Below are positions 18,627-26,829 of a stretch of 64,000 nucleotides of DNA, in pieces. Every line of letters starts with the position of its first letter. The stretch's first letter is position 1. Source of the DNA: Pedobacter sp. N36a (lineage in GTDB: Bacteria; Bacteroidota; Bacteroidia; Sphingobacteriales; Sphingobacteriaceae); NCBI RefSeq assembly GCF_014472395.1, contig NZ_JACSZW010000003.1:186001-250000 (forward strand), in the 5' to 3' direction. A program made the position numbers and the translations under genes. A model generated the notes under the pieces. It was given only the letters and a program-made list of their open reading frames with translations. It had not been told where the DNA came from and ran no database searches.

Positions 18627-19931
18627 ATGAAAAGATTTTACTTTATACTGTTGGTTTTATTTGGAGCTAATGCGTTTGCGCAAAAGCAAAATCTGAGACC
18701 TGAGGTTTCAAAAAAGGCTTTGAGCATTAGTCAAAAGGTGGTAGACTGGCGTCGGGATTTGCATGAGCATCCGGAATTGGGCAATCAGGAAAACAGAACT
18801 GCAGCTTTGGTGGCAAAACACTTAAAGTCTTTAGGAATTGAGGTGCAGACTGGTGTAGCGAAAACTGGTGTTGTTGGAATTCTCAAAGGTGGGAAGCCAG
18901 GGCCAGTAGTTGCGTTAAGGGCAGATATGGACGGTTTACCGGTAACAGAACGGGTTGATTTGCCTTTCGCATCTAAAGTGAAAACGATGTATAATGGGCA
19001 GGAAGTAGGCGTGATGCATGCTTGCGGTCATGATAGCCATGTGGCGATTTTAATGGGTGTGGCAGAGGTATTGGCCTCCATGAAAAAAGACATTCCAGGT
19101 ACGGTGAAATTTATTTTTCAGCCCGCAGAAGAAGGCGTTCCTGAGGGGGAAGAAGGCGGTGCTGCATTGATGGTGAAAGAAGGCGTATTGGAAAACCCGA
19201 AAGTGGAGGTGATTTTTGGTTTACACATCAATTCACAAACACCGGTAGGCGATATTACCTACCGTCCGGCAGGAATTATGGCCGCAGTGAATGATTTGAA
19301 GATTACGGTGACCGGCAAACAGGCGCACGGTGCTTATCCATGGAGCAGCATTGATCCGATTGTGATTTCTGCACAAATTGTGAATAACCTGCAGACGATT
19401 GTGAGTAGGAACCTGAATGTGACGGAAAATCCAGGTGTTGTTACGATTGGCGCGATCAATGGAGGGATTCGTTCTAATATTATCCCGGAAAAAGTGGAAA
19501 TGATTGGTACGATCCGCAACTTTTCTAAAGAAGATGAAGCGATGTTTATTGAAAGGGTGACGACGATCGCTAAAAAAACCGCAGAGGCAGGTGGTGGAAC
19601 AGCAGAAGTAAAAATTCCATACAGCAACCATTATCCGGTTACTTTTAATGATGTGGCCTTGACAGAAAAAATGTTGCCTAGTTTACAGGCAACTGCTGGT
19701 AAAGCACATGTGAAATTAAAGCCGCCGGTAACCGGAGCTGAAGACTTCTCATTTTATCAGGAAAAGGTTCCTGGGTTATTTATTTTCCTCGGCGGAATGC
19801 CTAAAGGACAAGATCCATTAAAAGCACCATCACACCATACGCCAGATTTCTTTATCGATGAGAGTGGATTTGGATTGGGCGTGGAAGCGCTTAGTAACCT
19901 GGCACTTGATTACATGAATTTGAAAAAATAA
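18627..19931 (+). CDS. M20D family amidohydrolase, exported
   Basis: This 434-residue paralogue of the hydrolase at 9584 carries a signal peptide ending ANAFAQ, so it works in the periplasm. The zinc and catalytic motifs are conserved: DLHEHPELGNQE, RADMDGLPVTE, MHACGHDSH, FQPAEEG, the dimerisation loop GKQAHGAYPW, and AEDFSFY. It differs from the cytosolic copy by a short insertion after FQPAEEG that is rich in Gly and Glu. The family removes acyl groups from amino acids or peptides. The true substrate is unknown. Confidence 0.92.
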   Translation: MKRFYFILLVLFGANAFAQKQNLRPEVSKKALSISQKVVDWRRDLHEHPELGNQENRTAALVAKHLKSLGIEVQTGVAKTGVVGILKGGKPGPVVALRADMDGLPVTERVDLPFASKVKTMYNGQEVGVMHACGHDSHVAILMGVAEVLASMKKDIPGTVKFIFQPAEEGVPEGEEGGAALMVKEGVLENPKVEVIFGLHINSQTPVGDITYRPAGIMAAVNDLKITVTGKQAHGAYPWSSIDPIVISAQIVNNLQTIVSRNLNVTENPGVVTIGAINGGIRSNIIPEKVEMIGTIRNFSKEDEAMFIERVTTIAKKTAEAGGGTAEVKIPYSNHYPVTFNDVALTEKMLPSLQATAGKAHVKLKPPVTGAEDFSFYQEKVPGLFIFLGGMPKGQDPLKAPSHHTPDFFIDESGFGLGVEALSNLALDYMNLKK

Positions 19932-20014
19932 GGATAGTTTTTTGATTTAGGGATCATTTTAATTGGTTATATTTAGTAGACTAATATTGGTACATCACCT
20001 AGAAAAACAATTTT

Positions 20015-20515
20015 ATGTTAGAAAATTTGAATGAACTGGTTAAACAAAGCGCTCAGGATGCCATTGTGAACAATTCCGACATTCCAAATGAGCAGAATGA
20101 GGCAGCGATTCAAGCGGCCTCCGGTTCTATTTTTGACTCCTTGAAACAACAATTGTCGTCGGGAAATATTGGTAATCTTGTAGATGCCTTTAAAGGTGGA
20201 GATGTAGCCAACTCTTCGGTAGTAAAGGACGCTTCTTCTGGCTTTATCGACAAGCTGTCTGGGATGGGCATCAACCTGGATTCGGCGAAAGCCATTGCTG
20301 CTTCAATTATTCCGGGAGTCATGGATAAGCTGGTGAGTAAGACAAATGATCCGAACGACAGTTCTTTTAATCTTCAGGATATGCTGACGAAAATTTCAGG
20401 GCCTGACGGGAAGTTCCAGTTGTCGGACCTGACGAATTTGTTCAGCGGCAGCGGCGAGCCTGGAAAAGAAGGGGAACCTGGTATAGTGGATAAGCTAAAA
20501 GGACTTTTTAGTTAG
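20015..20515 (+). CDS. DUF937-like small helical protein
   Basis: The 166-residue protein is acidic, lacks Cys, Trp and a signal peptide, and is made of amphipathic helices with many Asn, Ser and Asp residues. The central part (about residues 40-110, including SGFIDKLSGMGINLDSAKAIAASIIPGVMDKL) resembles the DUF937/YidB type of fold. A Gly/Pro-rich turn (SGSGEPGKEGEPG) precedes a final helix. No function is established. It is a single-gene unit with a terminator-like hairpin directly after the stop codon. Confidence 0.55.
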   Translation: MLENLNELVKQSAQDAIVNNSDIPNEQNEAAIQAASGSIFDSLKQQLSSGNIGNLVDAFKGGDVANSSVVKDASSGFIDKLSGMGINLDSAKAIAASIIPGVMDKLVSKTNDPNDSSFNLQDMLTKISGPDGKFQLSDLTNLFSGSGEPGKEGEPGIVDKLKGLFS

Positions 20516-20530
20516 TAAAAGAAGAGGTTT

Positions 20531-20576
20531 AAAGGGGTTCTGTGCTTGTTTTTGAAAACAGGGACAGAACCTCTTT
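20531..20576 (+). terminator. Terminator-like hairpin upstream of prfB
   Basis: The arms AAAGGGGTTCTGT (20531-20543) and ACAGAACCTCTTT (20564-20576) pair over 13 positions with one G-T wobble. It isolates prfB from the preceding gene. Confidence 0.65.
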
Positions 20577-20585
20577 GTATTATTA

Positions 20586-20593
20586 TATATTTG
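20586..20593 (+). promoter_or_regulatory. -7 box immediately upstream of prfB
   Basis: TATATTTG is an exact TAnnTTTG match and ends only 5 bases before the ATG at 20599, which would give a transcript with almost no leader. No good -33 element is visible. Confidence 0.45.
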
Positions 20594-20598
20594 TGATT

Positions 20599-21676
20599 AT
20601 GACAAAAGAACAAATTCAGGATTTAAGGGACAGAGTAGCGTCGCTGAGGAGGCATCTTTGACGTAGAAACACGTCTTGAGGAAATTTATATTGAGCAGGA
20701 GCTGACCCTGCAAACTGATTTTTGGGATGATCCTAAAAAAGCAGAAAAACATTTGGCAGGAATCAATTCTAAGAAAGTATGGACTGATGCCTGGCAAGCG
20801 GTAAACAAAGAACTGGAAGATACAGAAGTGATGTTTGAATTTCTCCAATCTGGTGATGCCACTGCGGAAGAAATGCAGGAACAGTATAACAACTGTTTAA
20901 ATATGGTGGAAGAACTGGAACTGAAAAACATGCTGAGCAGTAAGGAAGATCAGCTGCATGCAGTCATGCAGATTACTGCCGGTGCCGGTGGTACGGAGAG
21001 CTGTGATTGGGCAGCCATGCTGATGCGTATGTACATCATGTGGGGAGAGAAGAATGGCTATAAGGTCACAGAACAGGATTCACAGGAAGGGGAGGTGACC
21101 GGTATAAAGTCCGTTACGCTTCAATTTGCCGGAGACTTTTCTTATGGTTATCTTAAAGGGGAGAATGGCGTGCACCGTTTGGTGCGCATTTCACCTTTTG
21201 ATTCCAATGCCCGCAGGCATACTTCTTTTGCTTCCGTATATGTATATCCACTAGTGGATGATACGATTGAGATTGAAGTGAAGGATTCAGAAATTGAATT
21301 CGAGACTTTCCGTTCCGGTGGTGCTGGTGGACAAAATGTGAATAAGGTGGAAACTGCCGTAAGGCTGTACCATAAGCCTTCTGGAATTGTCATTAAAAAC
21401 CAGGAGTCACGTTCACAGCTGCAGAATAAAGAGAATGCAATGCGCTTGCTGAAATCGCAGTTGTATGAAGCGGAAATGCGCAAGCGCATGGAAGCAACGG
21501 CTTTAATTGAAGGCTCTAAAAAGAAGATTGAATGGGGATCGCAGATCAGAAATTATGTGCTGCATCCTTATAAATTGGTGAAAGATTTACGAACCAATTA
21601 TGAGACTTCAAATGCCCAGGCCGTATTGGACGGAGATTTGAACGAATTTTTGAAAGCTTACTTAATGGAATTTTAA
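20599..21676 (+). CDS. prfB: Peptide chain release factor 2, with programmed +1 frameshift
   Basis: RF2 releases finished proteins at UGA and UAA. Translation starts at ATG 20599 and reads 20 codons to an in-frame TGA at 20659-20661. The context AGGAGGCATCTTTGAC is the classic RF2 recoding site: a Shine-Dalgarno-like AGGAGG three bases before the CTT slip codon, then TGA followed by C. A +1 shift resumes at GAC (20660) and gives a 358-residue protein, close to the 365 of E. coli. The stop-codon recognition tripeptide SPF (residues 198-200) and the catalytic GGQ (243-245) are intact. High RF2 would terminate at the TGA and low RF2 would allow the shift, so the gene regulates itself. An exported esterase follows 2 bases later. 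Confidence 0.97.
20647..20662 (+). promoter_or_regulatory. RF2 recoding (frameshift) signal
   Basis: AGGAGG (20647-20652), CAT spacer, CTT slip codon (20656-20658) and TGAC (20659-20662) have the same layout as in E. coli prfB. It is an autoregulatory translational switch. Confidence 0.95.
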
Positions 21677-21678
21677 AT

Positions 21679-22596
21679 ATGAGATACCTTATTGTATTAC
21701 TGATGACCGGTCTTTTTACTGCAAATAGCGCAATGGCGCAGGAAAGTATATTGATTTACCCTGGAGCAATTCCCGGATCGAAGCCTGTGCCTTCGGATTA
21801 TAAAGAGCTTTCTGAAACAGGAAAAGATGGGATCATTAGGGTAAGTAAGGTATCTGTACCCACATTGAAAGTGTTTTTGCCATCGAAGGATAAAGCTACG
21901 GGTGCGGCAGTGATCATTTGTCCGGGGGGTGGTTATGGCATTCTGGCCATCAATCATGAAGGTGATCATGTGGCTAAACGCTTCAATGATATCGGCGTTG
22001 CCGCATTTGTATTGAAATACCGTTTGCCAGATGATGCAATTATGGTGGATAAGTCGTTCGGTCCTTTACAGGACGCAGAACAGGCGATTTATCTGGTCAG
22101 GAAAGATGCCGCGAAATATAATATTGATCCTGCGAAAATAGGAATTATGGGCTTTTCTGCAGGTGGCCATCTGGCTTCTACGTTGACAGTACATTATAAG
22201 GATGTCAAAGTTGAGAATAAAGAAGGATTGAGTCTTCGTCCCGATTTCTCGGTGTTAATTTATCCGGTGATCTCTCTTCTGGAGTCGCCGCATACCGGTT
22301 CTGCAAAAAATCTGACCGGGCCGGACGCTACCTATGCGCAGAAGGAATATTTTTCTAATGAGCGTCATGTAGATGCGGAAACACCGGTTACCTTTTTAGT
22401 ACATGCAAATGATGATCAATCTGTTCCTGTTGAGAACAGTATTTCTTTTAATCGCGCGATGGTAAAAGCAGGGAATAAGGCCGAGCTTCATTTATATCAA
22501 GCTGGTGGACATGGTTTCGGATTAAACAATAAGACGACGCAGGACCAATGGTTTGACCGCCTGGTCAATTGGATGAAAGCCAATAAAATAATCTAG
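21679..22596 (+). CDS. Exported alpha/beta hydrolase (BD-FAE/acetyl-esterase-like)
   Basis: The 305-residue protein has a signal peptide ending AMAQ and then an alpha/beta-hydrolase core. The oxyanion region IICPGGGYG, the nucleophile elbow GFSAGGH, the acid ANDDQSVP and the catalytic His in GGHGFGL are all in order. Proteins of this form act as carbohydrate acetyl esterases or similar small esterases in the periplasm of Bacteroidota. The start codon is 2 bases after the prfB stop, so it depends on prfB transcription. The 3' end meets the converging SirB1-type gene with one base between the two stop codons. Confidence 0.88.
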   Translation: MRYLIVLLMTGLFTANSAMAQESILIYPGAIPGSKPVPSDYKELSETGKDGIIRVSKVSVPTLKVFLPSKDKATGAAVIICPGGGYGILAINHEGDHVAKRFNDIGVAAFVLKYRLPDDAIMVDKSFGPLQDAEQAIYLVRKDAAKYNIDPAKIGIMGFSAGGHLASTLTVHYKDVKVENKEGLSLRPDFSVLIYPVISLLESPHTGSAKNLTGPDATYAQKEYFSNERHVDAETPVTFLVHANDDQSVPVENSISFNRAMVKAGNKAELHLYQAGGHGFGLNNKTTQDQWFDRLVNWMKANKII

Positions 22597-22597
22597 G

Positions 22598-23467
22598 TTA
22601 GAGGTTGCTGTTGTCAATAATATCCTGCAGTTCTTTCAATTCTGCTACCTTTTCTGTGGAACCTAAGTTTTCATAAGAGGAGATCAGGTTTCTGATGATT
22701 CTTCTGATGATTTCTACATTACTGCATGGCGCATAAAATCCGGGCATAGGATCTAGCCCCAGCTGACGAAGGAACTGGTCTACATCATGTTTACCGAAGA
22801 TGGCACCTTTGTTAAAGGCATTGATATAGAATAACACGCCAAATTCATGGTCTTCTCTTTTGCTTTCATCAATATAGCCCAATATAAAATGCTGCGGCAG
22901 ATTGACGCCATATACCGGAATATCCAGTTTCTGGGCAATCGTAGAATAGATGATGGCTAAAGAAATCTGATTTCCTTTTTTACTGTCCAGTACTTGGTTG
23001 AGGTAAGAGTTTTGAGGGTCATGGTGGTTTTTTGTGTTTCCACTGAAGCCATATACATTATAGAATACATGATTAATGAGTTTGATTTTTTCAATAGAAC
23101 TCATTTCATATTGCAGTCCAACCCAGATTTCTCTTTTCATTTCTTCCATCTGAAATTTGATCTTTTCCTCATCAAGATCTGGATATTGATACCTATTCAC
23201 TACCAATGCACCTTGCAGGAGATCGAAAGCACCACTTTGATACCAGAGGTTCAGGTCTTCTTTTACACTTTTGAACTGGATTTTGTGGATGACATTCTCA
23301 ATCCTTTCCTGCAACAGGGTATTCAAAGATTCTTCCCATGCATTTTCAAGAAAATGAACCACCTCTTGTCCATACTCCAGCAGGCGTTTTTCAATATGTT
23401 CGAAGATCTCCGGATCGGGATCGTCCAACAATTTGACCAATGCACTTATTTCTTTACTATTTTCCAT
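22598..23467 (-). CDS. SirB1-type transglutaminase-like protein
   Basis: The 289-residue cytosolic protein starts with a helical region (residues 1-75) and continues with a transglutaminase-like fold of the Transglut_core2/SirB1 family. The LINHVFYNVYGFSGN segment, the SKKGNQISLAIIYSTIAQKL segment and the VNLPQHFILGY segment correspond to the family core. The catalytic Cys expected before S-L-x-I-I-Y is not present here (the position reads Gln-Ile-Ser), so enzymatic activity is doubtful. The function of the family is unsettled. It faces the methyltransferase gene across a 44-base divergent gap. Confidence 0.8.
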   Translation of the reverse strand: MENSKEISALVKLLDDPDPEIFEHIEKRLLEYGQEVVHFLENAWEESLNTLLQERIENVIHKIQFKSVKEDLNLWYQSGAFDLLQGALVVNRYQYPDLDEEKIKFQMEEMKREIWVGLQYEMSSIEKIKLINHVFYNVYGFSGNTKNHHDPQNSYLNQVLDSKKGNQISLAIIYSTIAQKLDIPVYGVNLPQHFILGYIDESKREDHEFGVLFYINAFNKGAIFGKHDVDQFLRQLGLDPMPGFYAPCSNVEIIRRIIRNLISSYENLGSTEKVAELKELQDIIDNSNL

Positions 23468-23498
23468 TAAACATGCAACTTAGAATCATGTGATTGCT

Positions 23499-23506
23499 TA
23501 TTTTTG
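23499..23506 (+). promoter_or_regulatory. -7 box 5 bases before the methyltransferase ATG
   Basis: TATTTTTG matches TAnnTTTG exactly and ends 5 bases before the ATG at 23512, implying a transcript with little or no leader. Confidence 0.5.
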
Positions 23507-23511
23507 TAGCT

Positions 23512-24294
23512 ATGGTTTTCAACTTTATCAGCGACTATCTAAAGCACCGATTGACTTCAAAAAGCAGACATGGTACTCATTCTCCTTTCGTTTATAAGCT
23601 CACAGATGAGGTAATTTACGATTTTAACGTTAAAAGTGATTATAAAAGCATTGAAGCGCAAAGAAAAAAACTTTTAAATGACGATTCTTTAATTACGGTG
23701 ACCGACCTCGGTGCAGGTTCTCATTTGAATAAGAACCGTACTAAAAAGGTACAGCAGATTGCAAAAAATGCTTTAAAGAGCCCTAGGTTGGCACAGTTGA
23801 TTTATCGCCTTGCGAAAGAAAACCAGCCAAACCATATTTTAGAACTGGGTACTTGCTTAGGGCTGACTACCGCTTACCTTTCCAAAGCTTGTCCTGAGGC
23901 AGATATCATTACGATAGAAGGATGCCCTGAAACAGCAAAAGTAGCTTACAAGAACTTTGTGGATCTGGAACTCGAGAATGTAGAGTTAAGGGTTGGGAAT
24001 TTTGATGCCTTACTGCCTGATTTAATCGCACAGGCAGATCAGTTGGATTTTGTTTATATAGATGGGAACCATAGAAAGGATGCGACCCTCCATTACTTCA
24101 ACTGGTGTTTGCCGAAAGTACATGAAGGTTCACTATTGATCTTTGATGATATTTATTGGAGTGAAGGGATGAAAGAAGCCTGGGAAGAGATTAAGCGACA
24201 TCCTGATGTTACGGTAACCATAGATCTGTTTTGGATCGGATTGGTTTACTTTAAAAAAGGACAGGCAAAAGAACATTTTAAGATTAAGTTTTAA
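23512..24294 (+). CDS. Class I SAM-dependent methyltransferase
   Basis: The frame is open from a TTG at 23494, but that codon lies upstream of the promoter box, so the ATG at 23512 is preferred (260 residues). The Rossmann core begins with NHILELGTCLGLTTAYL (SAM-binding motif I), followed by the acidic loop DIITIEGCPE, LDFVYIDGNHRKD (metal/catalytic region typical of O-methyltransferase-like proteins) and SLLIFDDIYWSEG. An N-terminal basic segment (LKHRLTSKSRHGTHSPFVYKL) is characteristic of this Bacteroidota group. The substrate is unknown. Confidence 0.88.
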   Translation: MVFNFISDYLKHRLTSKSRHGTHSPFVYKLTDEVIYDFNVKSDYKSIEAQRKKLLNDDSLITVTDLGAGSHLNKNRTKKVQQIAKNALKSPRLAQLIYRLAKENQPNHILELGTCLGLTTAYLSKACPEADIITIEGCPETAKVAYKNFVDLELENVELRVGNFDALLPDLIAQADQLDFVYIDGNHRKDATLHYFNWCLPKVHEGSLLIFDDIYWSEGMKEAWEEIKRHPDVTVTIDLFWIGLVYFKKGQAKEHFKIKF

Positions 24295-24302
24295 ATTCTT
24301 TT

Positions 24303-25436
24303 TTAGAATGCTTCAGCCAGGGTGAAATAGAAACCGCTCTGGCGTTTTTCGTTGCTGCGTTTTTCTCCTACAGCATAATCCATGCGAACACTTAGTCCTT
24401 TTTCCGGATCAAAGAAATATCTTCCTCCCATTCCATAAGAAGGCTTGAAGCTTTTCATCGAAAAATTGCCATTGGCAAAAACTTGTCCGGTTCCGGCAAA
24501 GATGACTGCTCCGAAACGGTTGTTGTACCGGTAGCGCAATTCTGTTTGTCCAGCCAATAAGTTCTGATCGCGATAACGTCCGGTATAATATCCCCTCATC
24601 ATTTCATCATTCCCCATTTGCGGTAACAGATAGAAAGGGATCTTCTTTCCTTGTATGGTATGGAATAAAGCATTGACGCCTAAAACGAATTTAGGGCTGA
24701 GCGACCAGAAGTTTCTGACGTTTGCTCTGATGACACTTCCGCTGAAGCTTTCGCCTGACCAGAGCTTTGGGGCATATTGGTAGGCAATCCGGCCAAGGAA
24801 ACCTTTAGTAGGGTAATTGTTGGAATTTCTGGTGTCGTAGCTTTGTGACAAACCTATATAGGCTACGTTTCCGCCTGATCTCTGAAAGAGGTCAGGAGCT
24901 GTGTTAAACAGGCCTCCTACGATTTCGTCTTTGAAATTATAGTTTTCAAATCCCAGGGAGAGTCCGGTATAGGCATGCGGTAATAATCTTTTTTCTGCTT
25001 CGAGCATCACCCTCGACTGGCGTTGAATTAATCTGTCTTTATCTGCAAATAGAGTTTCATTGCCGATTCCGAAAAAGTCGAAAGGCATTCTTTTAAATCT
25101 AAACTCAGAGATGAAATGATATTCGTTGCCTTTAGTCCAGATATCGCTCTTTAAGGAAAAGTTGTACTGTCCTTTGGTGGATACAGAGGCGACTCCTGAA
25201 AAGTTGGAGCTGCGGTTGGTGCTGTCTTTTCTATCCAGGTAAGTTGAATATAATGCGCCAAGGCCAAATTCTGCTCCGATTTCCTGAGCATACCGGAAAA
25301 TGGGCACTGGCATAAAGCTCGCTCTGCGTGAGCTATCCGTTTTTTCTGATAAGTATCGTTTAATAAACTTCTTTTGTGCGGATGCATTGGTGACGGTAAT
25401 GATCAGGATCGTGATGCAAAGCGAAATTCTCTTCAT
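24303..25436 (-). CDS. BamA/TamA-type outer-membrane barrel (Omp85 superfamily)
   Basis: The 377-residue protein has a signal peptide ending NASAQ and then a C-terminal-type Omp85 beta-barrel. The telling segment is MMRGYYTGRYRDQNLLAGQTELRY, the counterpart of the (V/I)RG(F/Y) motif on the L6 loop of BamA/TamA. Strand-like segments follow to the end. POTRA domains are absent, so it is a barrel-only version, common in Bacteroidota, whose substrate (protein or lipid) is unknown. It converges with the methyltransferase gene with only 8 bases between the stop codons. Confidence 0.85.
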   Translation of the reverse strand: MKRISLCITILIITVTNASAQKKFIKRYLSEKTDSSRRASFMPVPIFRYAQEIGAEFGLGALYSTYLDRKDSTNRSSNFSGVASVSTKGQYNFSLKSDIWTKGNEYHFISEFRFKRMPFDFFGIGNETLFADKDRLIQRQSRVMLEAEKRLLPHAYTGLSLGFENYNFKDEIVGGLFNTAPDLFQRSGGNVAYIGLSQSYDTRNSNNYPTKGFLGRIAYQYAPKLWSGESFSGSVIRANVRNFWSLSPKFVLGVNALFHTIQGKKIPFYLLPQMGNDEMMRGYYTGRYRDQNLLAGQTELRYRYNNRFGAVIFAGTGQVFANGNFSMKSFKPSYGMGGRYFFDPEKGLSVRMDYAVGEKRSNEKRQSGFYFTLAEAF

Positions 25437-25563
25437 TGGCCTAAAATAGGGAAAGATTTATATAAATTTTGTTACTGGCGATCCCATAGCAAGATTAGCG
25501 CCAGTATTTGATGGCTTTCTGTTTTAAAGCAGGGTTAGGATTAGTCCTTTACGAATATTTGCC

Positions 25564-25571
25564 TATTTTTG
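25564..25571 (+). promoter_or_regulatory. -7 box of the deoxyhypusine-synthase-family gene
   Basis: TATTTTTG is an exact TAnnTTTG match, 25 bases before the ATG at 25597. The -33 region is weak (TTAG). Confidence 0.5.
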
Positions 25572-25596
25572 CGGCAACAACATAAATTAATCAAAA

Positions 25597-26577
25597 ATGA
25601 GTACAACAAGAGGACCTATCTCGCAATTCATGGAGACGAATTATCTCCATTTTAATGCGGCAGCTATGATGGATGCGGCTAAAGGATACGAAACACATTT
25701 GGATGAAGGTGGTAAGATGATGATTACCCTTGCAGGAGCGATGAGTACTGCTGAGCTAGGGATTTCATTAGCTGAAATGATCCGTCAGGACAAAGTTTCG
25801 ATTATTTCTTGTACTGGTGCCAACCTGGAAGAAGACATTATGAACCTGGTTGCGCATTCGCATTACAAAAGAGTGCCTAACTACCGTGATTTAAGTCCAC
25901 AGGATGAATGGGATCTTTTAGAAAACCATTACAACAGGGTAACTGATACTTGTATTCCTGAAGAAGAGGCTTTCCGTAGGTTGCAAAAACACATCAATAA
26001 AATCTGGAAAGATGCAGAAGATGCTGGAGAGCGTTTCTTCCCGCATGAATTCATGTACAAAATGTTATTGAGCGGTGATTTAGAGCAATACTATGAGATT
26101 GATCCTAAAAACTCATGGATGCTTGCAGCAGCAGAGAAGAACTTGCCGATTGTAGTACCAGGATGGGAAGATTCAACGATGGGTAACATCTTTGCTTCTT
26201 ATGTGATGAAAGGTGAAGTTAAAGCAACTACAGTAAAAGGTGGTATTGAATATATGGGATATTTAGCAGACTGGTACATTAAGAACAGTTCTGGTAAAGG
26301 CATCGGGTTCTTCCAGATTGGTGGAGGTATTGCGGGTGACTTCCCAATTTGTGTGGTTCCGATGTTGTATCAGGATATGGAAATGGAGAATATTCCATTC
26401 TGGAGCTATTTCTGTCAGATTTCTGATTCAACTACTTCTTATGGATCTTATTCAGGTGCAGTACCGAATGAAAAAATCACTTGGGGTAAATTAGATATCA
26501 ACACGCCAAAGTTCATTGTAGAATCAGATGCGACAATCGTTGCGCCACTGATCTTTGCATGGATATTAAAAATGTAA
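25597..26577 (+). CDS. Deoxyhypusine synthase family protein (bacterial)
   Basis: The 326-residue protein has the deoxyhypusine synthase fold throughout: MITLAGAMSTAELG (NAD-binding), ISCTGANLEEDIMN, PGWEDSTMGN, FFQIGGGIAGDFPICVVPM and SDSTTSYGSYSGAVPNEKITWGKL. The Lys in WGKL (residue 298) aligns with the lysine that forms the enzyme-spermidine intermediate in the eukaryotic enzyme. Bacteria lack eIF5A, and known bacterial members make homospermidine or similar polyamines, so a polyamine role is more likely than hypusination. It has its own promoter box and a hairpin after the stop. The reaction here is inferred, not shown. Confidence 0.88.
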   Translation: MSTTRGPISQFMETNYLHFNAAAMMDAAKGYETHLDEGGKMMITLAGAMSTAELGISLAEMIRQDKVSIISCTGANLEEDIMNLVAHSHYKRVPNYRDLSPQDEWDLLENHYNRVTDTCIPEEEAFRRLQKHINKIWKDAEDAGERFFPHEFMYKMLLSGDLEQYYEIDPKNSWMLAAAEKNLPIVVPGWEDSTMGNIFASYVMKGEVKATTVKGGIEYMGYLADWYIKNSSGKGIGFFQIGGGIAGDFPICVVPMLYQDMEMENIPFWSYFCQISDSTTSYGSYSGAVPNEKITWGKLDINTPKFIVESDATIVAPLIFAWILKM

Positions 26578-26619
26578 ATTGAATTTACAAATATTGTCAA
26601 TGTGAGGTTGGCTGAGAAG

Positions 26620-26652
26620 AATCAGCAGTTTTTTGAAAATTGCTGATTTTCC
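26620..26652 (+). terminator. Terminator-like hairpin after the deoxyhypusine-synthase-family gene
   Basis: AATCAGCA (26620-26627) pairs with TGCTGATT (26641-26648), and the stem extends inward through AGTTTT/AAAATT with one wobble. A short T run follows. Confidence 0.6.
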
Positions 26653-26714
26653 TCGTTTAAAGCCCCAAAAACGAACTATTTAGATTGATTATAAATTGTA
26701 TTTACTGTCATTTA

Positions 26715-26748
26715 TTTGTCATTGGTAAGTTAATAAATTTTACTTTTG
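26715..26748 (+). promoter_or_regulatory. Promoter of the act-cox cluster
   Basis: TTTG at 26715-26718 and TACTTTTG at 26741-26748 fit the Bacteroidota -33/-7 elements with a 22-base spacer. The leader to the actA ATG at 26830 would be about 75 bases. It is the only clear promoter before the eight genes up to coxA. Confidence 0.6.
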
Positions 26749-26829
26749 TGGACGTTTTGGTGTAGAACCTAAGTTCGATTGCCAAAGGCGGTTTACAAGT
26801 TTTTTAAAAAATAGCATAAAATACTCATT

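Noticed and set aside
22994..23470. 158-codon plus-strand open frame
   Set aside because: It lies wholly antisense to the SirB1-type gene, is rich in Phe/Ile/Cys in a non-family pattern, and ends beside the promoter of the methyltransferase. It is a shadow.
23494..23511. TTG start giving a six-residue extension of the methyltransferase
   Set aside because: It would lie upstream of the TATTTTTG promoter box, so it could not be on the transcript.
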